Part shown: positions 48,594 to 58,142 of the stretch, piece after piece | Layout of the letters: each line of letters starts with the position of its first letter | Numbering within the stretch: position 1 is the stretch's first letter | Source of the DNA: Bacteroidota bacterium | GTDB taxonomy: Bacteria; Bacteroidota; Ignavibacteria; UBA10030; SZUA-254 | Assembly: GCA_020056225.1 (NCBI GenBank) | Contig: JAGVIE010000037.1 | Coordinates: 1 to 64,000, forward strand | Direction: 5' to 3' | DNA length: 64,000 nucleotides | Program-made: the position numbers and the translations under genes | The notes under the pieces: generated by a model | Databases searched by the model: none | Seen by the model: the letters and a program-made list of their open reading frames with translations, nothing else | What the model was told of the DNA's origin: nothing

Positions 48594-49754
48594 ATGTACA
48601 ACAGGTTAATAGCTTCGCTGATCATTCTTTCTATTTGGCAATTTGCAATTTGCGATGCTCAATGGATCGGCGACTCAGTAAACGAATCCCATGTCCATAA
48701 AGGCATTCAGTACGTTTATAATCTATCTTTTGATAGTGCCAGAGCAGAATTCCAGTTTGTTGCCCGTTCGAAACCAGACCATCCTGCCGGACATTTTTTC
48801 CTCGCGATGGTAGAATGGTGGAAAATAATTACAGACATTGACAATAAATCCAGGGATGACAAATTCATATCCATGCTCGACCGCGTGATCGATCTATGCG
48901 ATGAGCGGCTCGATAAAAATGAGGACGATATCACGGGATTATTTTTTAAAGGCGGATCGCTTGGCTTTCAAGGCAGGCTCTATGGCAATCGTCAGGATTG
49001 GCTCAAAGCAGCCAACTGCGGCAGGGCGGCTCTGCCGATTATAATGAAAGCATACAAACTTGAACCGAACAACAACGATGTACTGCTCGGCATCGGCATA
49101 TACAATTATTACGCCGCAGTAATCCCAGAAATTTATCCCTGGGTAAAACCGCTTCTAATCTTTTTTCCGAAAGGCGATAGATCGAAAGGATTGAATCAAC
49201 TTCGCGTTGCATCGGAGAAAGCCCGTTATGCCGATATCGAAGCGACATATTTCCTTCTTCAGGTTCTCCAAAATTTCGAAAACCAATCTCTCGAAGCACA
49301 ACAGCTTGCCGTCAGATTGAACAAGAGGTTTCCCAATAACGTCATCTTCAATAAATATGGGGGAAGATGTCAGGCTTCATTGGCGCAATGGAGCGAACTG
49401 GAACAAACATATCTTGCAATCCTGGCGAAGGTCAAAGCAAAACAGATCGGATACGACATGAATACGGAACGAGAGGCGAATTTTTATCTGGGTATCGCGC
49501 AAATGAATTATGGTCAGTACGATTTGGCACTTCAATTTTTTTACGTTGCGGATGAGCTTTCCCGAACACTCGATATAGATGGTAACTCAGGATTCATGAC
49601 TATGATTAATCTCAAAATTGGCATGATCTACGATATTCAAGGGAAACGCAATCTTGCCATCATGCAGTACAAAAAAGTTTTAGATATGAAAGATCACCAG
49701 CAGGCGCATAAACTGGCAGATGAATATCTTAAGAAACCATTCAAGAATTCTTGA
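48594..49754 (+). CDS. secreted TPR-like protein
   Basis: 386 residues with signal peptide (LIASLIILSIWQFAICDAQ). Helical repeats with TPR character: FDSARAEFQFVARSKPDHPAGHFFLAMVEWW, AYKLEPNNNDVLLGIGIYNYYAA, YLGIAQMNYGQYDLALQFFYVADEL, AIMQYKKVLDMKDHQQAHKLADEYL. The wide pattern resembles IML2/Tpr-type proteins. Function unknown. The ZIP transporter gene starts about 11 nt after. Confidence 0.75.
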   Translation: MYNRLIASLIILSIWQFAICDAQWIGDSVNESHVHKGIQYVYNLSFDSARAEFQFVARSKPDHPAGHFFLAMVEWWKIITDIDNKSRDDKFISMLDRVIDLCDERLDKNEDDITGLFFKGGSLGFQGRLYGNRQDWLKAANCGRAALPIIMKAYKLEPNNNDVLLGIGIYNYYAAVIPEIYPWVKPLLIFFPKGDRSKGLNQLRVASEKARYADIEATYFLLQVLQNFENQSLEAQQLAVRLNKRFPNNVIFNKYGGRCQASLAQWSELEQTYLAILAKVKAKQIGYDMNTEREANFYLGIAQMNYGQYDLALQFFYVADELSRTLDIDGNSGFMTMINLKIGMIYDIQGKRNLAIMQYKKVLDMKDHQQAHKLADEYLKKPFKNS

Positions 49755-49765
49755 TAACTGAGAAC

Positions 49766-50506
49766 ATGTTTACAATTATCTTATTCGGAGTAATCGCGGC
49801 GGCGGCAGAAATCTTGGGCGGGACTCTCATCATCCTGAAGAAGGAATGGCCCCGGAAAGTGCAGGAATACCTGCTTGCCCTGAGTTCAGGTTTCATTCTT
49901 GCGCTCGTATTTTTCGAATTGATTCCGGAAAGTTTATCGCTCCTCGGCAATATTGCATCGCTATATATGATTATAGGATACGGCTTGCTTCATTTCTTTG
50001 AGCATACTATCGTCGGTCATTTCCATTTCGGCGAAGAGACTCATCATGATGTAATGGTATCTAAGGTCGCAAGCATCTCTGCGTTTGCGGGATTGTTCAT
50101 TCATGCATTCTTCGACGGGCTTTCAATTTCTGCCGGCATGAATTACAACTTTTACCTCGGGTTGTTAATCTTCTTTGCAGTTCTACTTCACAAAATTCCG
50201 GAAGGATTAACAGTCGCTACCATTATGCTTGCCGCACAACAACCGCGAAAGAATGCTTTCCTTGCATCCATAGCAATTGGAGTAGCGACAATGTTGGGAA
50301 TACTTACCGTATTCTTGCTTGCCAGTGTCGATTCGAATGCTGTCGGAATCGCCTTTGCGCTATCGGCAGGCGCAGCAACATACGTTGGCGCGAGCGATCT
50401 CATACCGGAAATCAACCGGTCGGAAAATCGAATTATCCCATTGATTGTTTTTGGCGGAATGCTGCTTTTCTATTTAAGCAAGCAATTATTGGAAGGTCTA
50501 TTGTAA
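49766..50506 (+). CDS. ZIP-family metal transporter
   Basis: 246 residues, eight membrane segments. ZIP signature helices: GLFIHAFFDGLSISAGMNY and FFAVLLHKIPEGLTVATIML, which carry the H and E/D metal ligands (HxxxDG and HKIPEG). It imports Zn2+ or another divalent metal into the cytoplasm. ATG 49766 is preferred over the upstream TTG at 49751, which overlaps the previous gene. Substrate is inferred from the family. Confidence 0.9.
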   Translation: MFTIILFGVIAAAAEILGGTLIILKKEWPRKVQEYLLALSSGFILALVFFELIPESLSLLGNIASLYMIIGYGLLHFFEHTIVGHFHFGEETHHDVMVSKVASISAFAGLFIHAFFDGLSISAGMNYNFYLGLLIFFAVLLHKIPEGLTVATIMLAAQQPRKNAFLASIAIGVATMLGILTVFLLASVDSNAVGIAFALSAGAATYVGASDLIPEINRSENRIIPLIVFGGMLLFYLSKQLLEGLL

Positions 50507-50550
50507 TAATACTGAAACCGTTAGATACAAATTCGATTTACAGTATTTAA

Positions 50551-51495
50551 TTAAAATTTAAATCCGACATTAACGCGGTGTACCGATCCGATCTTTCCCA
50601 TTGAGTTATAGGCATAATCGATTGTGTAAATATTGGTTGTAAATCCACCCCCCAAAGAAAACCCTGCAAATCCGGCGCTGTTACCTATTTTCCATTCTTG
50701 TCTTCGTTCATTATTATATCCGATGCGCAATTGAACATTCGGGCTTGCCGTAAACTCAACACCGATTGAAAACTGTTTAAACCGATCGAAGAAATTATCC
50801 TGATCCTCGTTGAGTTTATGGAAGTCGAACATCAGAACAGCAGGAAGATGTTCAGGATAGATGGATGCGCCAATTTTGAAATCCAGCGGGAGCCGTTCTC
50901 TCGTATTGACAAAAGGATCGATCTGTGTTCCTAAATTCAGCAGGCTCGCTCCAACAATGACTCGTTCAGGTATTGCGATATACCGTACACCGGCATCAAT
51001 AGCAACTGCGCTCGATATAACATCAGCAATGGAAGAATAAATAAATTTCAGGTTGGCGCCGTAATATAAAACCGGCAGGAGTCGATCTGCGTATGTCGCA
51101 ATAAAAGCAATCTCACCGGCGCCGAATGTGCCAAGGTTTTGTCCTTCCTCACCGGTCTTTTTAAACTCACCATAGTTTATGTATTCGACACCGGCACCCA
51201 CGAAACCAAAATTCGGCATCTCCATTCCAAAACTTGCATAGCCGGCATTCACATCGAGCATGTGTTTAAAGAAACCGATTGACAACCGTCGAGTACTCAG
51301 TGTAGTCAGATCAGCCGGATTGTAGAAGATAGAATTTGGATCGTCATTCGCTGTAATGAAGCTTCCACCCAAAGCGGCAGCCCGTGCACTCGCATCGTTT
51401 CGAAGAAACTCGAACGTTGTGTTTGATTGTGTAAATACTGTCGTCTGGACTAAAAAAAATAGAAGCATTAATAATAGCCATCGCCTGTTGCGCAT
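50551..51495 (-). CDS. porQ: PorV/PorQ-family T9SS outer-membrane protein
   Basis: 314 residues, signal peptide (LLLMLLFFLVQTTVFTQ) and a beta-barrel. TFEFLRNDASARAAALGGSFIT at the N-terminus, GAGVEYINYGEFKKTGEEG in the middle and LLNLGTQIDPFVNTRERLPLDFKIGAS are the PorQ-type features. PorQ and PorV take part in type IX secretion, handing cargo to surface anchoring. The two cargo genes at 51724 and 54433 are divergent or downstream neighbours, so the locus joins machine and cargo. Confidence 0.85.
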   Translation of the reverse strand: MRNRRWLLLMLLFFLVQTTVFTQSNTTFEFLRNDASARAAALGGSFITANDDPNSIFYNPADLTTLSTRRLSIGFFKHMLDVNAGYASFGMEMPNFGFVGAGVEYINYGEFKKTGEEGQNLGTFGAGEIAFIATYADRLLPVLYYGANLKFIYSSIADVISSAVAIDAGVRYIAIPERVIVGASLLNLGTQIDPFVNTRERLPLDFKIGASIYPEHLPAVLMFDFHKLNEDQDNFFDRFKQFSIGVEFTASPNVQLRIGYNNERRQEWKIGNSAGFAGFSLGGGFTTNIYTIDYAYNSMGKIGSVHRVNVGFKF

Positions 51496-51723
51496 ACAAT
51501 CCTTACAGTGGTTTGATTCAAAATTAATTCCAAAGCAATCTAAGAAATTATAGAGTGAGATTCAAGATTGACATTAGAGAGATGTTATTTTTCCTCCTTT
51601 TTCAATGTATATTTTGAATTAATATGCTACAAAATTGAGGTGTCCTTATTGACTATAAAATTCAATTTGATTAGCTTATACTCAAGTAACTTACCTTGAT
51701 ATGAATATGAAAAAAGATATCGT

Positions 51724-54411
51724 ATGAAATATTTAATCGGACTTGGTTTGGTATTCATGCTCACTGCATACAGTCAGCAAAGATATCTTGTTACACCCGC
51801 AAATGAAGCGATACCGCTTAAATCCGGCGAAAGCGCAGAAGAGTTAATAAAAAAATTTAATGCTAACCTCGATCAAATTATATCAGGATACCAACCGGAT
51901 TTATTTCCAGCACAAGTCGAGTTTCCAGCGTATCATCGTATGATAGTAGGCACTTGGTTTACTGCACCGTCAAAAGGAGCAATCGATACTATCTTTTGGA
52001 TGGGCGGCTCATCCAACGGCGCAATCGAGTCATTAGTGATTGTCGCTGTATATCAATCTTATATTAATCCAAACCATGGACCCGGTGATGGTGCTTATCC
52101 TGAACCGTGTACACCATGGGGATATTTTCTAAACATATGGGACAACGATCAAGGTATCGCACCATTCCCTGAGTGGGCTTCCGACACAGCCTGGTACTCT
52201 ACATTACCAGGTACACAAAAATCATTCCCTCCATTCGGACTTGAGAAATGGGGACAAGGTGGTGGCTATGCGCAGATCCAACGTCAAGGGGTGAATAAAA
52301 TGTGGTGTGGTATAAATGATTTGCCATGCAGTGTGAGTGTCGGTGAATCGTTTTTTATCCCCATCAGGCTACCTTTCGGTACAAGTCATACTCCCTGGCC
52401 CGAAACACCAACAACCTTTACTGCAAACGTTTCAAATGTATCACAGCCATCTCACAATTGGGTTTTTTACGAGCATTCTGGTGAAGATCCGACCGGTCTT
52501 CGGATGCCTTGCGGCGGTGCTGAGGTTCCTCCATACGGATGGACAGCTCGTGGAGGACCAACAGGACAAAATGACGGAATGGAATTCAACATCTGGTACT
52601 TGATGACAGCGTGCAGCGATGTACCACCAATTGTTGTCCAATATGATAAACTTGGTCATACATTTTCCACTGCGGCACGAACCGTGACTGCGGAGATAGT
52701 TGATTCTAATCCTGTCCAACCCGAAAAAGCAGGCATAGCTTCGGTCTACCTAATTTATTCAATCAACAATAATCAACAAGATTCTGTACCAATGGTGAAA
52801 AGTGTTGGCGACGTTTGGTCAGCAATACTTCCCGGTGAATCGCCCGGGACTGAAGTCTGTTACCATATCTCAGCAACCGACAGCAATGGGAACCGCAATA
52901 CCGATAAGTATGATCGATATAGAGTTTGCACGCTTCCATTTACTCATTATTTGATAGATACATCAGCACTATATTCGTGGATAGAAATCGACACGTCAGG
53001 AACAAAACTAAGTAATTGGTTCAGACCTCCTGAAGTACCACCACGATGTTATGAACCATCAACTTATTTTCCACTCGAAGATGTCGGTACATCAGGACCA
53101 ATTGATATTGGTGGTAGCTTCAAGTTTTTTAACTCGGAGATGAAATATGTATGGATAGGTGTGGATGGTGCATTATGTCTTTCAAGCTCAAGTACCGACA
53201 CGGTTCATGTCCTTCAAATGGGTGATGTTTATCCTCCGATAGATGTAAAAATACCGTCCAATCTATCACGGAATTTTATCGCTCCCATGTTCAAGAATTT
53301 TGCCTTGCATGGTGATTACACTCCAGATGGTCATGGTAGCGTTTATTATAAACAAGATGGTAACAGATTTATAATCGAATGGGATTCTGTCAGCTCTATC
53401 CTGGATAAAACAGATTCAACAACAACATTTGAGGTAATTTTAGATCGAACTGAAAATTCTATGACATTCCAATACAAGGATGTCGGGAAATACTTATCAT
53501 GTGGATATTCGCTTATTGGATTACAGGCAGAGCCATCGGAGAAATGGCTCTTCTTAAATGGTAACGGCGGTCCACCAGAGACGCAACCGCGCAATGGAAA
53601 AGCGATGAAGCTTTATTCAAACAATACTTATCCGGCAAACAATGGCTGGGGTATGTATTCCTTCCCTGCCAAGTTGGTCGATCCACTTATACATCACGTT
53701 TTCCCAAATGCAATTTCGGATGCGTTTGAGTATATCAACAGAAGCTATATGGCACAGGATACTATAAAAGAAGGTACCGGTTATTGGCTTAAAGTATCTG
53801 GAGATCATATCAATGTCATTTGGGGACCACAAGTTCTCATCGACACGTTTCAGGTTGTTGAAGGATGGAATATGATTGGCTCCATCTCTGTTCCTATTCC
53901 GACATCATCGATCACAAGCGATCCGCCGGGAATAACAACAAGCAATTTCTTTGGTTACTCGACCATTTATTTTATAAGCGATACAATTTATCCAAGTAAA
54001 GCTTATTGGGTAAAGGTGAGCCAACCGGGATCGCTTATCCTCTCATCAACACCACCACTTCAAACATCTGCCCGCATTAGAATCATCCCAACATCAGATT
54101 TACCGCCATCACCGCCAGATGAAAAGAAGGAGATCGATGAAATTCCAAAAGAGTTTTCGCTTAGCGAGGCATACCCGAATCCATTTAATCCTTCAACCGT
54201 TATTCGTTATCAGTTACCGGTTAATATGTGGGTAACATTTAAAATCTACAATCTACTTGGGCAAGAGGTCGCGACACTGGTGGATGAGTTTCAGGATGCG
54301 GGATACAAATCCGTTGAGTGGCAGCCGCACGACGTTGCGAGTGGTATATTCTTTTACAAATTATCCACAGAAAGATTCGTTCAGGTTAGGAAAATGCTAT
54401 TAATTCAATAA
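51724..54411 (+). CDS. T9SS-sorted secreted protein A (paralogue of the next gene)
   Basis: 895 residues, signal peptide, ending in a type A T9SS sorting domain from ~residue 806 (SEAYPNPFNPSTVIRYQLPV). The long N-terminal part shares blocks with the following gene, e.g. YLVTPANEAIPL / ILVKLNDEVIPL, a WGYF(L)N/ WGYYID segment, and GTSGPIDIGGSFKFF / GTAGPIDIGFSFSFF. Residues ~639-777 are the GWNMIGS...GYWVK-type module also found in the 1236-residue propeller protein. No enzyme motif seen. Confidence 0.82.
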   Translation: MKYLIGLGLVFMLTAYSQQRYLVTPANEAIPLKSGESAEELIKKFNANLDQIISGYQPDLFPAQVEFPAYHRMIVGTWFTAPSKGAIDTIFWMGGSSNGAIESLVIVAVYQSYINPNHGPGDGAYPEPCTPWGYFLNIWDNDQGIAPFPEWASDTAWYSTLPGTQKSFPPFGLEKWGQGGGYAQIQRQGVNKMWCGINDLPCSVSVGESFFIPIRLPFGTSHTPWPETPTTFTANVSNVSQPSHNWVFYEHSGEDPTGLRMPCGGAEVPPYGWTARGGPTGQNDGMEFNIWYLMTACSDVPPIVVQYDKLGHTFSTAARTVTAEIVDSNPVQPEKAGIASVYLIYSINNNQQDSVPMVKSVGDVWSAILPGESPGTEVCYHISATDSNGNRNTDKYDRYRVCTLPFTHYLIDTSALYSWIEIDTSGTKLSNWFRPPEVPPRCYEPSTYFPLEDVGTSGPIDIGGSFKFFNSEMKYVWIGVDGALCLSSSSTDTVHVLQMGDVYPPIDVKIPSNLSRNFIAPMFKNFALHGDYTPDGHGSVYYKQDGNRFIIEWDSVSSILDKTDSTTTFEVILDRTENSMTFQYKDVGKYLSCGYSLIGLQAEPSEKWLFLNGNGGPPETQPRNGKAMKLYSNNTYPANNGWGMYSFPAKLVDPLIHHVFPNAISDAFEYINRSYMAQDTIKEGTGYWLKVSGDHINVIWGPQVLIDTFQVVEGWNMIGSISVPIPTSSITSDPPGITTSNFFGYSTIYFISDTIYPSKAYWVKVSQPGSLILSSTPPLQTSARIRIIPTSDLPPSPPDEKKEIDEIPKEFSLSEAYPNPFNPSTVIRYQLPVNMWVTFKIYNLLGQEVATLVDEFQDAGYKSVEWQPHDVASGIFFYKLSTERFVQVRKMLLIQ

Positions 54412-54432
54412 TTAAAAATGTGTGAGGCAAAT

Positions 54433-56634
54433 ATGAAACATATAGCTTTACTTACTCTATCTTTTTTACTTACGTGCTCGGTTTATAGCCAGCACCGAAT
54501 ACTCGTTAAACTCAATGATGAGGTTATTCCGTTGGATAAAAGTAAGCCAGCTCTTAATCTCATCAACGATCAAACACTCATGATGCAAACGGACTGCGGT
54601 TCGAATTACTTCAGATTTGGTTATACTGAAGAAATCTATCCACCATCATCAAATTTTGGTTCATACCACAAACAGGTTTTAGGAATGTGGTTTATCGCTC
54701 AAGCTGAAGGTACACTCGATACATTATATTGGTACATGAACGATATCGGGAACTACGATTCAACTATATCCATACGGATATTCAGGTCGAACATTTATCA
54801 CGGCAATGGTCCCGGCTTCTCACCGTATCCTCCCCCGTGCGTGAATTGGGGATATTACATAGACACTACCGAGTTAGATAACGGCATCACTCCATTCCGC
54901 GACAGGGCAACCGATACACAATGGATTTCAACAGCACCCATAGCTTCACCAACATTCGATCCGCTTGGTGCTGAATTATGGGGAGATGACGGTTTCAATT
55001 TCAAAGTTCGTCCAAAGTCAGTCAATGCACTCGCGCTTGATACGCTTGGCTATAAGATCGATCTTAAAAAGGGAGACGCATTTTTTGTAACGATGCAGAT
55101 AAATTCTCCTAACCGACATTTAACATCTGAGGAAGAAAACCGCACTTCAATGCACGCATGGGGATCCCCTGAACCGGTTAGTACAACCGATGAGAATTAT
55201 CCTTCACGCCTCTGGAAATTCTATGAGCATGATAGTGGTCCATCGAACTGTGCAGGCATACCATCCTCGCTCGTCAAAAAGGGATGGGTTGCACGCGGAC
55301 CATTTGTAGATGATACACTTTATACATCTGTATATAATTGGTGGTACTCAATGACACTGATCAGTAATTATCCACCAATTGTCTTCCATCCTGATATCCT
55401 CGCCAGGGGGCGACTTGTGGGTGAACCAATTGAATTTCGATTTCTGAAATTATGTTCGCTCGAAGATTCGTCCAGAGCCGGCACCTACTGGGTTTACTAT
55501 AGCTTTAATAACGGACCATATGACTCCCTGAAAGCAAGTGTTGACTCCGATAGCTTATTAAAAGTTGTGATACCACCAATGCCTGTTAATACTATTGTTA
55601 CCTGGTGGTATAGATATTTTGGCGTTGATAGCAGTGGATATTTCTCTCCAATACAATCCTTCGTTGTTGTTGGTCTCGAACAGAATGGATATAAACTTGA
55701 TACAACTTCACATTACGAATGGATTGATGCAGATTCAACATACACTCAGGTTAGTAGATTCTTCTTACGTCCCGGTGCTGACCCTTTCTTTGATCCAACT
55801 GATGATGGAACTGCTGGACCAATAGATATCGGATTTTCATTCAGTTTCTTTGGCAAGCAAGTGCGCTATGCTTGGGTTGGTGTTAACGGGGGAATTGCTC
55901 TTACCGAATCCCGAACTGATACAATGCACTTGAATAGCAATTCATATTTTACTTCATGGAATATCCCCGGTTCGCAACTTCAGCCGAACGGTTTACCGGA
56001 AAATTTTATTACACCTCTATGGCAAGATTTTTACCTTTTTAGTCGTCCTGTTATTTCTCCTGTGCCATCAAGAATTCTATATAAATCTGACTCAACACTA
56101 TTTACAGTTGAGTGGAATTTCATAACGTGGATGACTCAATTTCGGTTATTGTTTGACAAGATCGATTCGTCAATCTCATTTAAATATAACACACTTGATA
56201 CATCACAAATCGCAAAGACTTCCCTTGTTGGTTTTCAAGCTGATTCTTCACGATGGTTTCATGTCTGTAAAAATGGTAAACCTGATGTATTCATCCCCCA
56301 CCCATCCACGGTTTTCAAATTCACACCTTCGATAGCAGTAAATGTTAAAGAACAATCCATTGGATTACCTACAGCCTTCGCACTTGAACAGAACTATCCC
56401 AACCCTTTCAATCCTTCAACTGTTATTCGCTATTCGTTACCCGTTAATAGTTGGATTACGTTGAAAATCTACAATCTACTTGGGCAGGAGGTTACGACAT
56501 TGGTCGATGAGTTTCAGGATGCGGGGTACAAGTCGGTTGAGTGGGATGCCAACCGGATGGCGAGCGGTATGTATTTTTTCAGGATTATTGCCCAATATCA
56601 CAATAAAACCAAGAAGATGCTCCTGCTCCGATAG
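54433..56634 (+). CDS. T9SS-sorted secreted protein B (paralogue of the previous gene)
   Basis: 733 residues from ATG 54433 (a start at 54418 is less likely); 21 nt after the stop of its paralogue. Same plan without the GWNMIGS module: N-terminal domain, a central sandwich, a second sandwich (GPIDIGFSFSFFGKQVRYAWVGVNG) and the sorting domain from ~643 (LEQNYPNPFNPSTVIRYSLP). The DNA of the two sorting domains is nearly the same over ~150 bp. A terminator overlaps the stop codon. Confidence 0.82.
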   Translation: MKHIALLTLSFLLTCSVYSQHRILVKLNDEVIPLDKSKPALNLINDQTLMMQTDCGSNYFRFGYTEEIYPPSSNFGSYHKQVLGMWFIAQAEGTLDTLYWYMNDIGNYDSTISIRIFRSNIYHGNGPGFSPYPPPCVNWGYYIDTTELDNGITPFRDRATDTQWISTAPIASPTFDPLGAELWGDDGFNFKVRPKSVNALALDTLGYKIDLKKGDAFFVTMQINSPNRHLTSEEENRTSMHAWGSPEPVSTTDENYPSRLWKFYEHDSGPSNCAGIPSSLVKKGWVARGPFVDDTLYTSVYNWWYSMTLISNYPPIVFHPDILARGRLVGEPIEFRFLKLCSLEDSSRAGTYWVYYSFNNGPYDSLKASVDSDSLLKVVIPPMPVNTIVTWWYRYFGVDSSGYFSPIQSFVVVGLEQNGYKLDTTSHYEWIDADSTYTQVSRFFLRPGADPFFDPTDDGTAGPIDIGFSFSFFGKQVRYAWVGVNGGIALTESRTDTMHLNSNSYFTSWNIPGSQLQPNGLPENFITPLWQDFYLFSRPVISPVPSRILYKSDSTLFTVEWNFITWMTQFRLLFDKIDSSISFKYNTLDTSQIAKTSLVGFQADSSRWFHVCKNGKPDVFIPHPSTVFKFTPSIAVNVKEQSIGLPTAFALEQNYPNPFNPSTVIRYSLPVNSWITLKIYNLLGQEVTTLVDEFQDAGYKSVEWDANRMASGMYFFRIIAQYHNKTKKMLLLR

Positions 56635-56648
56635 GGAGCATTTGTTTC
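56616..56648 (+). terminator. terminator overlapping a stop codon
   Basis: Stem ATGCTCC / GGAGCAT with an 11-nt loop, followed by TTGTTTCTTC. The loop contains the TAG stop of the T9SS cargo gene B. Confidence 0.7.
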
Positions 56649-56669
56649 TTCAAAATAAAATCGTATATT
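56642..56669 (+). promoter_or_regulatory. candidate promoter of deoC
   Basis: TTGTTT (56642-56647), 16-nt spacer, TATATT (56664-56669), ~42 nt before the deoC ATG. It starts inside the tail of the preceding terminator. Confidence 0.5.
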
Positions 56670-56710
56670 TATGCTGGATTTTAAGATTACTATAAAAGCC
56701 GGAAAAATTC

Positions 56711-57604
56711 ATGCATCAGAGTGATATTGACAGGATAGTACAAACAATTCTCGGTGAAAGACCAGGCGCATATCTAACTTGTAAAGATGGCGTCTGCAAT
56801 GATGGTTTGTGCGTTGTTCATAACAAGAATGGCGTCAAGAATATAGTGTCTTGCGGTGCCGATCGCGTTAGCGCAGGCATCGGCATAGAAGCAGCAGGTG
56901 GCGTCGAGACTGACCTTGCTCGTATGATCGACCACACCCTACTTAAACCTGAAGCCACAAAAGAACAGGTAATCCAGCTTTGTAATGAAGCGAAGAAATA
57001 CAACTTCGCCAGTGTCTGCATCAATCCAAGTTATGTATCGATAAGCGCGAAACTTTTACGGGATACGGCTGTAAAAGTTTGTACGGTAATCGGGTTCCCG
57101 TTAGGCGCAACCTCTACGGCTGCTAAAGCGTTTGAATCTGAACAAGCGCTTCGCGATGGAGCAAAAGAAATCGATATGGTTATCAATGTCGGAATGTTGA
57201 AGTCCGGCGATTATGAATATGTCGAAAACGATATCTTCGCCGTAGTAAATTCTGTCCGAAGGTATGGCGCATTGTTGAAGGTGATAATCGAAACGGGACT
57301 GCTGACCGATGAAGAAAAAATAAAAGCATGTTTACTCGCAAAGCGTGCCGGCGCCGATTTCGTCAAAACTTCAACCGGCTTTGCCAAAGGCGGCGCTACG
57401 GTGGGTGATATAGCTTTGATGAGAAAAGTAGTCGGCTCGGCAATGGGCGTTAAAGCATCTGGTGGTGTTCGAACACGTGAAGAAGCGCTGGCAATGGTAG
57501 CAAGCGGCGCTGATCGGATTGGCGCTAGTGCCAGTGTGAAAATCGTAATTGGTGAGAATGAACCGAAAACTATAGAAGCGACAAAAAGTAGTCAATTATA
57601 CTAA
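56711..57604 (+). CDS. deoC: deoxyribose-phosphate aldolase with encapsulation-type N-terminal extension
   Basis: 297 residues. The core (from ~residue 67, [16 protein letters not shown]) is DeoC, which splits 2-deoxyribose 5-phosphate into glyceraldehyde 3-phosphate and acetaldehyde. Schiff-base lysine FVKTSTGF, second lysine VKASGGVRT, and [11 protein letters not shown] are intact. In front are ~65 extra residues: an amphipathic helix [16 protein letters not shown], which looks like a microcompartment encapsulation peptide, and four cysteines at 24, 29, 34 and 48 (CX4CX4CX13C). With the EutN protein at 39318 this suggests an acetaldehyde-producing organelle. Confidence 0.93.
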   Translation: MHQSDIDRIVQTILGERPGAYLTCKDGVCNDGLCVVHNKNGVKNIVSCGADRVSAGIGIEAAGGVETDLARMIDHTLLKPEATKEQVIQLCNEAKKYNFASVCINPSYVSISAKLLRDTAVKVCTVIGFPLGATSTAAKAFESEQALRDGAKEIDMVINVGMLKSGDYEYVENDIFAVVNSVRRYGALLKVIIETGLLTDEEKIKACLLAKRAGADFVKTSTGFAKGGATVGDIALMRKVVGSAMGVKASGGVRTREEALAMVASGADRIGASASVKIVIGENEPKTIEATKSSQLY

Positions 57605-57626
57605 ATCTATTTTAAGTGAGGAATCT

Positions 57627-58142
57627 ATGAAACATCTTCTAAGATTTTCCATAATGTTGAGTGTGGCAGCATCACTATTCTTTATTGGCTGTTCATCGTC
57701 AGAGCAAACGGCAGACAAGCAGGAAACCCCTCCACCTGCTGAAGTTAAAAAAGCACCTGAGGCTGTTATTGTTAAAGAAGAACCACCGGTTGTAAAAAAG
57801 ATCGATACAGTAAATGTCGATATTCAGAATCAACAAAAACCAGTATATGAACCGACACTAACTCCTCCCCCACCCCCTGAAAATCAAATACCGGCAGGAA
57901 AATACTCGGTGCAAATCGGAGCTTATAAAATGCCGGATAATGCAGATCGAATCGCTTCACTAGCAAAAGAACGATTCAACCTCAATGTGTACACGTCGGT
58001 AGATAAAGTTGATAATCTTTACAAAGTTATGATAGGTGATTTTAATTCGAAGGATGAAGCAAGAATTTTCCGTGATGAAATGGCGAGACAATTTCCAAGT
58101 GATTATAAAGATGCCTGGGTATCCGAGAATTCACAAAAATAA
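57627..58142 (+). CDS. SPOR-domain lipoprotein
   Basis: 171 residues. Lipobox LFFIGCSS, a Pro/Lys/Glu-rich spacer (KQETPPPAEVKK, PTLTPPPPPENQ) and a C-terminal SPOR domain (KYSVQIGAYKMPDNADRIA, DNLYKVMIGDFNSKDEARIF). SPOR domains bind denuded peptidoglycan, usually at division sites. The next SPOR gene starts inside its end, in another frame. Ribosome site GTGAGG. Confidence 0.88.
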   Translation: MKHLLRFSIMLSVAASLFFIGCSSSEQTADKQETPPPAEVKKAPEAVIVKEEPPVVKKIDTVNVDIQNQQKPVYEPTLTPPPPPENQIPAGKYSVQIGAYKMPDNADRIASLAKERFNLNVYTSVDKVDNLYKVMIGDFNSKDEARIFRDEMARQFPSDYKDAWVSENSQK

